NCBI GenBank assembly: GCA_003695705.1
Contig: RFHU01000380.1
Location: forward strand, 1-43,070
DNA length: 43,070 nt
DNA from: Planctomycetota bacterium
GTDB lineage: Bacteria; Planctomycetota; J058
Reading direction: 5' to 3'
Positions 27,234 to 33,523 of this stretch are shown here, piece by piece. A program made the position numbers and the translations under genes. The notes under the pieces were generated by a model that was given only the letters and a program-made list of their open reading frames with translations, did no database searches and had not been told where the DNA came from. How positions within the stretch are numbered: the first letter of the stretch is position 1; every line of letters begins with the position of its first letter.

Positions 27234-27872
27234 TCAGCCGTTCAGAAGCGCGATGCGCTCACGGAATTCGCGATGGATGGGATCGGGCGGGGTGCCGGTC
27301 CGCCACTGGGTGTTCTGGCGGGTGAAGCGCACTTCGAGGAGCACGGTGCGGCTGCCCGCGTCGCGGGTGACCCGGAACTCGGTGATGTGCGTGCACACCC
27401 GCACGGTCTCGAGGACGTTGTTCGCCGCGTCGAGACGCTCGCGAACGAGCCGGTAGCGGGGGTAGGGGCCGCCCTCGACGCCCGTCACCTGCCCGTCGGC
27501 GACGAGCCGGTAGCGGACCTTTTGCTTGGGGTGGCTGGGGTCGGCCCCCCAGTCGTCCTCGGGGTCGGCGGAGCCGATGGCGATCCGCGTCTGGAAGGTC
27601 AAGGCGTCGCCGGCCGTGAGGTCGGCGCTCGCGCCCGAGGCCGGCGACTCGACCCGGTCGGTGCCGCTCGTCGCGTCGGTGCCGCTCTGGTGGAGCTCCC
27701 GGCGCAGTTGGGCGAAGAGGCGCCGGCCCGTCTGGTCGAGCTCGGCGGTGGCCAAGAGAGCGGCGTTGGAGGCGCTTGCCGAGAGGGAGGCGCCCAACGA
27801 GATCCCGAGCACCAGGGCCAGAATGGCCGCCGCGATGGCGACCTCGATCAGGGTCAGAGAGCGTCGGCGCAT
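27234..27872 (-). CDS. Prepilin-type N-terminal cleavage/methylation protein (PilW/GspJ-like)
   Basis: 212 residues. The N terminus RRRSLTLIEVAIAAAILALVLG is a type IV prepilin signal with the Glu at +5, but the residue before the cleavage site is Ser rather than the nearly universal Gly. The rest is a beta-rich C-terminal domain (RRLFAQLRRELHQSG, ALTFQTRIAIGS, VTEFRVTRDAGSRTVLLEVRF pattern) typical of minor pseudopilins with a PulJ/PilW-like fold. The ATG overlaps the preceding stop (TGATG). The order HEAT protein, PilV-like, PilW-like, PilX-like mirrors pilVWX minor-pilin clusters that prime pilus or pseudopilus assembly. Confidence 0.82.
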   Translation of the reverse strand: MRRRSLTLIEVAIAAAILALVLGISLGASLSASASNAALLATAELDQTGRRLFAQLRRELHQSGTDATSGTDRVESPASGASADLTAGDALTFQTRIAIGSADPEDDWGADPSHPKQKVRYRLVADGQVTGVEGGPYPRYRLVRERLDAANNVLETVRVCTHITEFRVTRDAGSRTVLLEVRFTRQNTQWRTGTPPDPIHREFRERIALLNG

Positions 27873-28429
27873 CACGGCTGCCTCACCAGGGTGCTGAACA
27901 GAACCCGTTCCTCGTTCTGCGCGCTGGCCGAGCCTACGGTTCGCCAGCAGACGGTGACGTCGACGCGGTAGAGGGCCGCGCGCCCGGCGACCGCGGTCAC
28001 GGTGACCCACCCCGCCTGGGCCTTCTCGGCCGCCGTGGCCCCCGAGCGCGACGCCGGCCAGAGGGCGCTCGCGGGGTCGGCGGGCGGCAGCTTGGCGACG
28101 TTGGGCAGGGTCCCGTCGTCGAGGCCGATCACGAACTCGTCGGTGGCGGGGTCCTTGCCGCAGTTCACGTCGAAGCTGCGGGGGAAGGTCGTAATGTCCC
28201 CGTTGAACTCGGAAAGGGTCTCGACCACGCTCAGGGCTGCCCGGGTGGCCGCCTCGCGTTCACGGGTCACCGAGCCCGTCTTCTCGGCGATCAGGAAGGC
28301 GCTCGAGAGGCCGAGGAGCGCCACCGAAAGGAGCCCGAGGGCGAAGATCACCTCGAGCAGGGTGGAGCCGCGCTGGCGCGCGCGACGGCGGCGGTGGGGT
28401 CGTGCGCGGGTCCGCTGCGCAGAGGTCAC
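27872..28429 (-). CDS. Prepilin-type protein (PilV/GspI-like)
   Basis: 185 residues with a long basic leader (17 residues rich in Arg) and a textbook prepilin motif QRGSTLLEVIFALGLLSVALLGLSSAF: cleavage after Gly, Glu at +5, hydrophobic helix. Short globular domain with two Cys (VNCGKDPATDEF and VTVCWRTVG) that could form a disulfide outside the membrane. It would be processed by a prepilin peptidase not encoded here and work with the PilW- and PilX-like neighbours. The GTG start lies 3 bp after the HEAT-gene stop, indicating coupling. Confidence 0.85.
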   Translation of the reverse strand: MTSAQRTRARPHRRRRARQRGSTLLEVIFALGLLSVALLGLSSAFLIAEKTGSVTREREAATRAALSVVETLSEFNGDITTFPRSFDVNCGKDPATDEFVIGLDDGTLPNVAKLPPADPASALWPASRSGATAAEKAQAGWVTVTAVAGRAALYRVDVTVCWRTVGSASAQNEERVLFSTLVRQP

Positions 28430-28432
28430 GGC

Positions 28433-29800
28433 TCAGTCCTCCTCGGCCCCGCCGCGGGCCACCGGCGGCGCCGGCTCTTCCTGCACGTCCCCCTCGGCTT
28501 CCGAGAGCGCGAGCCGTGCCTCGAGGCCCCGCCGCCAGAGGCGCCAGGCCTGGGCGCGCAGGGGGAACACCTGGCCGGTGATCGTCTGCAGGTTCCGCCA
28601 GGCCATGAACCGCACGGCGGGGGCCTCGTCCTCGAGGAGCGGGATCAGGGCGTCGACCCGCACGGACAGCGGCAGGGGCACCGAAGGCAGCGCGCGGGCG
28701 GCGGCGAGGCGCAGGGCGCGCGGAGCCTCCCCGGCGAGGAGCTCGCGGGCCGTATCGGCGGCGGCCTCGCCCAGGCCGAGCGCCGGGGCCGCGCGGAGGG
28801 CGGCCTCGACCACGGCGGGCGCCTCGTCGGCGAGGGCCTCCTCGACCGCCGAGCCGATCTCGAAGCGCCGCTCCGAGGTGGTGAGGGGCGGCAAGAGCGC
28901 AATGGCCTCGGCGCGCACGGGCGCCTCGGCGGTCTGCGCGAGGAGCAGCGCAGCGTCGAGGAGCCCGGGGAGGCCCACCCCCGCGGGGAGGCCCACCCGG
29001 AGAGCGAGGCGGAGCACCGCCGGCGAGCGCGCCGCAAGGGGCGAGCGCAAGAGCGCGGGCAGCCTCTGGGCGAGCGCGGCGCGCACGGGAGCTTCGAGGC
29101 GCGGCACGCCGAGGAGGGAGGCGAAGAGGCGCTCGCCGGGGGCGCGGCCCAAGAGCTTGGGGAGGCGAGACGCGACCTCGGAGCGCCCGGCGAGGCGGCC
29201 GAGGAGCGAGCGCAGGCGGGCCTCCTCGCCCGGCTCCGCGGCCTCGGCGCCGAGGAGCGCCTCGAAGGCTTCCGCCGGCGCCTCGCTGAGGAAGAGGCCC
29301 TCGAGCAGGTCGCGCGCCGCGGCAGCGGGAAGCTCGCCGGCGGCCTCGAGCACCGCTCGGGGAGGGGCATGGATCGCGTAGAGGCGGCGCGCGTCGCGGC
29401 TCTCCTCGAGCCGCACCTCGAGCTCGCCGAGGAGCACCGAGCGGAGGGCAGGAGCGAGGGGCCGCCGGGGCAGGGAAGCCAGGACGGCCAGGGTCTGGGG
29501 GGTCTCGTCCAACGAGGGGAGGCGCTCGACCAAGGCCCTGACCAGCTCGGGGCTGACCCCGCCGGCGCGGGCGACCGCCACCAGCCCCGAGACCTCGGCT
29601 TCGTCGGCCGAGGCGAGGGCTTGGAGGGCCTCCTGGGCGAGGTCCGACGAGACCCGCCCCGAGAGGCGCTGGCCGCTCGCCGCGGCCCGTAGGGCCTCGT
29701 CGAGGTCGGCGAGGGGACCCGAGGGGGGCTGGGCCCAGGCCGTCCCCGCGGCGAGGGCCAACACGAGAAGGCTTGTGGTGCGCAGAGCGGTTCCGTTCAC
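28433..29800 (-). CDS. Secreted HEAT-repeat protein leading the pilin-like operon
   Basis: 455 residues from the GTG at 29800, which gives signal peptide RTTSLLVLALAAGTAWA before QPPSG; a TTG seven codons upstream is possible. The rest is almost wholly Ala/Leu/Glu/Arg helical repeats of HEAT type (VRALVERLPSLDETPQTLAVLASLP, VEEALADEAPAVVEAALRAAPALG, ALIPLLEDEAPAVRFMAWRNLQ). The end reads AQAWRLWRRG, a W-x2-W echo of the tryptophan cluster in two other HEAT-like proteins of the window. It is probably a periplasmic scaffold. A perfect 24-bp palindrome (29827-29850) lies 26 bp upstream of the start, so it may control this gene and the three pilin-like genes. Confidence 0.82.
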   Translation of the reverse strand: MNGTALRTTSLLVLALAAGTAWAQPPSGPLADLDEALRAAASGQRLSGRVSSDLAQEALQALASADEAEVSGLVAVARAGGVSPELVRALVERLPSLDETPQTLAVLASLPRRPLAPALRSVLLGELEVRLEESRDARRLYAIHAPPRAVLEAAGELPAAAARDLLEGLFLSEAPAEAFEALLGAEAAEPGEEARLRSLLGRLAGRSEVASRLPKLLGRAPGERLFASLLGVPRLEAPVRAALAQRLPALLRSPLAARSPAVLRLALRVGLPAGVGLPGLLDAALLLAQTAEAPVRAEAIALLPPLTTSERRFEIGSAVEEALADEAPAVVEAALRAAPALGLGEAAADTARELLAGEAPRALRLAAARALPSVPLPLSVRVDALIPLLEDEAPAVRFMAWRNLQTITGQVFPLRAQAWRLWRRGLEARLALSEAEGDVQEEPAPPVARGGAEED

Positions 29801-29826
29801 GGAGGCATCTCTGCGCCCCAAGAAGA

Positions 29827-29850
29827 TTTTCGGGAAGGCCTTCCCGAAAA
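29827..29850. promoter_or_regulatory. Perfect 24-bp palindrome upstream of the HEAT-pilin operon
   Basis: TTTTCGGGAAGG is followed immediately by its exact reverse complement. No T-run follows on either strand, and on the plus strand it is followed by more A, so it is not a classical terminator. It is AT-flanked, unlike its surroundings, and 26 bp upstream of the GTG at 29800. Best read as an operator for a dimeric regulator; a leader hairpin is the alternative. Confidence 0.5.
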
Positions 29851-29915
29851 AAGCACTACCCGCTGCGGCCCAGCGACTTAGGCCTCCTCTCCGGGCGCCG
29901 GACGGTGTCCGCGAC

Positions 29916-29935
29916 GAGGTCCGCGCACGGACCTC
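29916..29935 (-). terminator. Hairpin downstream of the dnaJ operon
   Basis: GAGGTCCG-CGCA-CGGACCTC (plus-strand reading) gives an 8-bp perfect stem with a 4-nt loop, 80 bp after the stop of the modulator gene. No U-tract follows. Probably an imperfect intrinsic terminator for the minus-strand dnaJ operon. Confidence 0.4.
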
Positions 29936-30014
29936 CCCCTGCCTGGGCGGGCGCTCCGGCCCGGAGTGCTTCGGGGCAGCGCGGAAGCCGTCGCAGGCCC
30001 CCCTCCCGGCACGG

Positions 30015-30314
30015 CTACTCGCCCGCGCGCGCCTCCTCGAGCTCGCGCTGCAGCCAGCGGAGGACTTCCTGGAATTGCCGCCGCTGCTCGGCGAGGCGGT
30101 CGAGCAAGTAGAGGATCACGTCCTGCCCGGCGAGGTTGACCTCGAGGTCGCGGTGCAGATTCCAGCACACCCGCACCCGCTCGACGCTCCAGCGCTCGTA
30201 GCAGCCCGCGGGGTCGGGGCGGACCACGTCCTCGCGCTCGAGGGCGGCGAGGAAGTCTTCGTCCACGCCGAGCAAGTGGAGCACCTCGGCCCGGGTCCAG
30301 CGTTCCTCGCTCAC
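30015..30314 (-). CDS. CbpM/MerR-like chaperone modulator
   Basis: 99 residues: an N-terminal helix-turn-helix-like part (RWTRAEVLHLLGVDEDFLAALEREDVVRPD) with the Y-x-R-W-S-x-x-x-V-x-R-V pattern of MerR/CbpM proteins (CYERWSVERVRVCWNLHRDLEVNLAGQDVILYLLDRL), then a coiled coil (AEQRRQFQEVLRWLQRELEEA). CbpM inhibits the DnaJ homologue CbpA by binding its J domain; the gene starts immediately after the dnaJ stop (TAG-GTG), the same order as cbpA-cbpM. It could bind DNA, the J domain, or both. Confidence 0.8.
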   Translation of the reverse strand: MSEERWTRAEVLHLLGVDEDFLAALEREDVVRPDPAGCYERWSVERVRVCWNLHRDLEVNLAGQDVILYLLDRLAEQRRQFQEVLRWLQRELEEARAGE

Positions 30315-31466
30315 CTAGGCCCTCCCCCGCAGCGTGCGCCGCAGATCGCTCCCGTAGAAGGCCTCGAGGGCCTCGGCCGCCTCGCGAGCGGCCGGGTCGT
30401 CGGTGTCGGGCACCCGCACCTGCAAGACCGCGTAGAGGTCGCCGCGCGGCCCCTGCCGCGCGGGGAGGCCCTTGCCGCGCAGCCGCAGCTTCCGCCCGCT
30501 GTTGGAACGCGGCGGGATCTTGAGGTCCACGATCCCCTCGAGGGTCGGCACCTCGACGCGGCCACCGCAGAGGGCCTCCTTGACCGTGATCGGTAGGTCG
30601 AGGCTGAGGTCGTGACCCTCCACCCGAAAGAGGGGGTGGGGCGCGAACCTGAGGGTGAGCAAGAGGTCGCCCGGCGGGCCTCCGCCGACGCCGGCCGCGC
30701 CCTGGCCCTTGAGCCGCAGACGCTGCCCTTCCTCGCTCCCGGGCGGGATCTTGACGTCGATGCTCACGGTGCGCTCGACGACTCCTGCCCCGCCGCAGCC
30801 AATGCAGCGCTCGCCGGGCACCTCGCCGCTCCCCCCGCACTCGCCGCAGGGAGCGCGGAAGCGGATCGGCCCCTGGGAGACGTCGCTGCCGCCGCTGCCG
30901 CCGCAGGCGGAGCAGGTCTTCGCTTCGCCCCGGTACCCGCGCCCGTCGCAGGCCGTGCAGCGGTCGGGGCGCGAGAGGCGGAAGCTGCGCTTGCCACCGC
31001 GAACGGCCTCTTCGAGGGTGATTTCGAGCTCGGCCTCGATGTCCCCCCCTCGCCGCGCCCGCGGGCGGCGTCCCCCGCCGCGGCGCCCGCGCCCGAGGAG
31101 GTCGCCGAAGATCTCGCCGAGGTCGACGTCGTCGCCAAAGGAGAAGCCGCCGAAGCCGCCGCCGAAACCGCCCCCGCCGCCCCGCGCGGCCTGCTCCTGC
31201 CAGCGCTTGTAGGCGCGCGCCTTTTCGGGATCGAAGCCCACCCGGCTGGCGTCCTCGCCGAACTCGTCGTAGAGCTTCCGCTTCTCGGGGTCGGAGAGCA
31301 CCTCGTAGGCGGCGCTGATCTCCTTGAAGCGCTCCTCGGCGTCCTTGTCCCCGGGGTTCACGTCGGGGTGGTACTTGCGTGCGAGCTTCTTGTAGGCGCT
31401 CTTGATCTCTTCGGGGGCTGCGTCCTGCGCGACGCCCAAGATCTCGTAGAGGGACCGCTTGCTCAC
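30315..31466 (-). CDS. dnaJ: Chaperone protein DnaJ, zinc-finger type
   Basis: 383 residues from the GTG at 31466, chosen for GAGGGGAAGG upstream and the family N terminus [12 protein letters not shown] domain with HPD (33-35), Gly/Phe-rich linker ([16 protein letters not shown]), four zinc-binding repeats ([36 protein letters not shown]) and the two C-terminal substrate domains ([37 protein letters not shown]). Stimulates DnaK ATPase and delivers clients. DnaK itself is not in the window. A TAGACT box at 31534-31539 may be its promoter, 65 bp upstream. Followed directly by the CbpM-like gene; an hsp20 lies upstream on the same strand. Confidence 0.96.
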   Translation of the reverse strand: MSKRSLYEILGVAQDAAPEEIKSAYKKLARKYHPDVNPGDKDAEERFKEISAAYEVLSDPEKRKLYDEFGEDASRVGFDPEKARAYKRWQEQAARGGGGGFGGGFGGFSFGDDVDLGEIFGDLLGRGRRGGGRRPRARRGGDIEAELEITLEEAVRGGKRSFRLSRPDRCTACDGRGYRGEAKTCSACGGSGGSDVSQGPIRFRAPCGECGGSGEVPGERCIGCGGAGVVERTVSIDVKIPPGSEEGQRLRLKGQGAAGVGGGPPGDLLLTLRFAPHPLFRVEGHDLSLDLPITVKEALCGGRVEVPTLEGIVDLKIPPRSNSGRKLRLRGKGLPARQGPRGDLYAVLQVRVPDTDDPAAREAAEALEAFYGSDLRRTLRGRA

Positions 31467-31533
31467 TGCCTTCCCCTCGCCCGCGAACGCTTGGCGCGCG
31501 GCCGGTTCCGACCGCGCGCCTCCGCGGGGCATC

Positions 31534-31539
31534 AGTCTA
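31534..31539 (-). promoter_or_regulatory. -10-like box TAGACT before dnaJ
   Basis: TAGACT on the minus strand, about 67 nt before the dnaJ GTG and inside the 136-bp gap after the hsp20 stop. Same TAGRNT pattern as elsewhere, with a separate ribosome binding site downstream. Confidence 0.4.
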
Positions 31540-31602
31540 CCTCATGCCCGAACCGCCCCGGCACCCGCGCGAAAGCGGCCGCGGCCGCGCGGGTAAGAGC
31601 GC

Positions 31603-32091
31603 TTAGCGAGCCTCGACGCGGATCCGCCGGGGCCGCGCGTGCTCGGGCTTGGCGACGCGCAGGCGCAGCCCACCGTCCACCCAGTGCGCTGCGAGCGTCG
31701 CGGGGTCCGCGAGCTCGGGCAGGGCGACCTGGCTTTCGAAGTACGCCTCGCGCCGCTCCGCCGGAGCGCGGCGGAACGCGCGCTTGATCCGCTGCCAGAA
31801 GCCCTCGCGCTCTTGGTGCCGTCCGCGAACGGTGACCACGCCCTCGTGCTCGCTCACCTCGACGTCCCTGGCCCCGAAGCCTTCCGGGAGACGAAGGTCG
31901 AGGGTGTAGCCGTCTGCGTCTTCGCGCCACCCCTCGGGCAATTCCAGTTCGCTCCACAGGGGGCCTCCCCAGAGTTCGCGCTCGAGGTCTGCGAGCCAGC
32001 GGTCGAGGTCGAAGCCGAAGCTCCAGAGTCCGCGCGCGGAGGGGAGGGAAGGACGGTCCAGCGCGTAGCGGTCGAACTTCCTCTCGTTCAT
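31603..32091 (-). CDS. Small heat-shock protein, HSP20/alpha-crystallin family (long form)
   Basis: 162 residues. A tryptophan-rich N-terminal arm (LWSFGFDLDRWLADLERELW and WSELELPEGW) precedes the alpha-crystallin domain: DGYTLDLRLPEGFGARDVEVSEHEGVVTVRG, then FESQVALPELADPATLAAHWVDGGLRLRVAKPE, with C-terminal IRV as the I-x-I/V tail. Residues FWQRIKRAFRRAPAERR form a basic loop insertion. The ATG is fixed by AAGGAGGAG; the frame is open far upstream but that part is only GC-rich shadow. The leader is unusually long if the two palindromes at 32341-32390 are its operator, and a short hairpin sits just before the ribosome binding site. The dnaJ gene follows on the same strand. Confidence 0.92.
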   Translation of the reverse strand: MNERKFDRYALDRPSLPSARGLWSFGFDLDRWLADLERELWGGPLWSELELPEGWREDADGYTLDLRLPEGFGARDVEVSEHEGVVTVRGRHQEREGFWQRIKRAFRRAPAERREAYFESQVALPELADPATLAAHWVDGGLRLRVAKPEHARPRRIRVEAR

Positions 32092-32340
32092 GGCTCCTCC
32101 TTCTGGCCTCGCCAGTGCGCAAGCACCACCGGGCTGCGGGCCGGGCCGCGCACGGCCCGTCCGCCGAGGGGAAAGAGAGCAGCGCGCGTACCGGACGGCG
32201 AAGCAACCACGAAGAGAGCGTGGGGCCGCTCGCTGCGGTCCGCTCTCCCCTCCGCCGACCCTGGCCTGCCCGACGGCCCGGGGGCTTGCGGAGGGGAAGG
32301 GGCGCGGACCGGCCCCGGGCGCGAAGGCCGAGGAGGTGTT

Positions 32341-32353
32341 TGCCCTTTCGGCA
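32341..32353. promoter_or_regulatory. Second, weaker chaperone palindrome (TGCCC-TTT-CGGCA)
   Basis: A degenerate copy of the 5-3-5 palindrome with one inner pair mismatched, 37 bp from the perfect copy at 32378-32390. Confidence 0.35.
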
Positions 32354-32377
32354 GTTCGATCCTCGCGGATGACGCGC

Positions 32378-32390
32378 TGCCACTTTGGCA
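32378..32390. promoter_or_regulatory. Candidate chaperone operator upstream of long hsp20 (TGCCA-CTT-TGGCA)
   Basis: Perfect inverted repeat TGCCA-N3-TGGCA, identical in architecture to the clpB site and nearly identical to the site before the short hsp20 (minus-strand reading TGCCAAAGTGGCA against TGCCAAACTGGCC). Confidence 0.5.
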
Positions 32391-32546
32391 CCCGGGGTGC
32401 ACATGTGGCTCCGCGCCGGCCGCCCCGGAGGGGCGGACCGCCGGCCGCTCTTCGCCCAGGCCCTCCGCCGCGGCCCTCCGCCGTCCGCGGGGTTGCGCCG
32501 CAGCGCCGCTCCGCTCCCAGCCGCCCGGAAGGGAGCCCACGGGGAC

Positions 32547-32563
32547 CTGGCACGGGCCTAGCT
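32547..32563 (+). promoter_or_regulatory. Sigma54-like promoter element
   Basis: CTGGCACGGGCCTAGCT differs at one position (A for T at the third-last conserved place) from the published sigma54 consensus YTGGCACGRNNNTTGCW, with correct GG-to-GC spacing. It would start transcription near 32574, toward the gene at 32668. No enhancer-binding activator gene is in the window. Confidence 0.45.
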
Positions 32564-32667
32564 AGCGTGGGCCACGGTGGGGCGGCAACCCTCTCCGTCT
32601 GCTGCGCCTTCGGCACGGCTGCGGGGAGAGGGGGCCGACCCGTGGGCGACGAGCGAGGAAAGAAGCT

Positions 32668-33336
32668 ATGGCGCGCGGCAGCGGGGTTGTGGACCGGCCC
32701 GAAGCGCGCGGCGGCCTGCGCCGCAGCGCAGGGCCCGGAGCGCTGTCCGCCCGACCGCGCCCGGCGCGTCCCCGCCGGAGTCGCCCCGCCGCCTCGTGGG
32801 GCCTGGGAGGTCTCCTGCGCGCGCGGGCGTCGCGGCCGCGCCGGATCGAGATCGACCTCCGCTCCGGAGAGTGGATCGGTGTCCGCAACGGGCCGCCGCG
32901 GCTCACGGTGGTCCCCGGTCGCGCTCCCGGCCGGCGACCGTCCGCGACCCAAGCAAGGGCGAAGCGGTCGTCGCGGTGGGCCCGGCTCCGCGCCCCTCGC
33001 GGCCCGGACGACGGCCTCCCGGGGAGGCCGGCGGCCCCGCGGGCCGTCGCTCCGGGGCTGCGGCCGGCGGCCTGGGTCGCCGCGGGGGGCGGGGCCGCGG
33101 TCGCCTGCGCGGGCGCGCTCTTCGGCTGGGAGGCCTTGGTCACCTCGCTGGTCTACTGGGTGTTCTACCTGCTGCTCCTCGGCCTCTTCCTCTCGGCTCC
33201 CGAGGCCGCGCCCGCGACGCCTTCCGGAGGCACCGCGGAGGCAAGCGCGCTCGCGCGGAGGCACGCCTCCCTCCCCGCTCTGGAGGCGGAGGAGCTTCTT
33301 CCTGGCTCGACCCCGCGACGCCGAAGAGCCGCCTGA
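32668..33336 (+). CDS. Small membrane protein of unknown function
   Basis: 222 residues from an ATG with GAGGAAAGAAG upstream. The N-terminal 70 residues are Arg/Pro/Ala-rich and low in complexity, then a short beta-like stretch (RRIEIDLRSGEWIGVRNGP), another basic linker, and two adjacent hydrophobic segments near 143-180 (AAWVAAGGGAAVACAGALFG and VTSLVYWVFYLLLLGLFLSAP). The C-terminal tail is polar. The clear membrane segments make coding likely, although the N-terminal composition is close to that of non-coding frames, so the start may be later. It may be driven by the sigma54-like element at 32547. No family recognised. Confidence 0.6.
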   Translation: MARGSGVVDRPEARGGLRRSAGPGALSARPRPARPRRSRPAASWGLGGLLRARASRPRRIEIDLRSGEWIGVRNGPPRLTVVPGRAPGRRPSATQARAKRSSRWARLRAPRGPDDGLPGRPAAPRAVAPGLRPAAWVAAGGGAAVACAGALFGWEALVTSLVYWVFYLLLLGLFLSAPEAAPATPSGGTAEASALARRHASLPALEAEELLPGSTPRRRRAA

Positions 33337-33364
33337 CGTTCGCGCGCGAGAGGAGGTGCCAACC

Positions 33365-33523
33365 GTGGCCCACGTCCGATTGGCCGACCGCAACGTCCCC
33401 CGAGGGCTTCGCTCGCCCCGCGGAGCAGGTGAGGAGTCGACCCGCGAGGCGTCCCCCTGCGGGCGTGGCGGCGCGGCCGACGCCTCCCTCGCCCTGCGAC
33501 GGCGGAGGGGAGGACGGCCGTGA
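33365..33523 (+). CDS. Possible 52-residue micro-ORF coupled to the PAC2 gene
   Basis: A GTG with a strong AGGAGG 8 nt upstream opens a frame (AHVRLADRNVPRGLRSPRGA) that ends in a TGA overlapping the GTG of the PAC2-family gene (GTGA), the same junction used between many genes here. The peptide is Arg/Gly-rich and has no recognisable domain. It could be a leader peptide, a small protein or chance. The neighbouring PAC2 gene also has its own GGAGG. Confidence 0.35.
   Translation: MAHVRLADRNVPRGLRSPRGAGEESTREASPCGRGGAADASLALRRRRGGRP

Larger units (their letters stand above)
32092..32667. other. 576-bp divergent intergenic region with regulatory sites
   Basis: Between the hsp20 (minus) and the membrane-protein gene (plus). 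No convincing gene. It holds a CTGGC-CTC-GCCAG hairpin next to the hsp20 ribosome binding site (32103-32115), two 13-bp palindromes (32341-32353 and 32378-32390), and a sigma54-like element (32547-32563) with a TAGCGT box just downstream (32563-32568). The 250 bp next to hsp20 are very GC-rich and could be a long structured leader. Confidence 0.55.

Noticed and set aside
32385-32401. A second sigma54-like match TTGGCAC...GTGCA
   Set aside because: Three mismatches at conserved positions, and it overlaps the chaperone palindrome, which explains the sequence better.
32577-33143. Arg/Pro-rich frames on both strands as secreted peptides
   Set aside because: All frames here are open because of base composition; only the frame with membrane segments has protein-like pattern.
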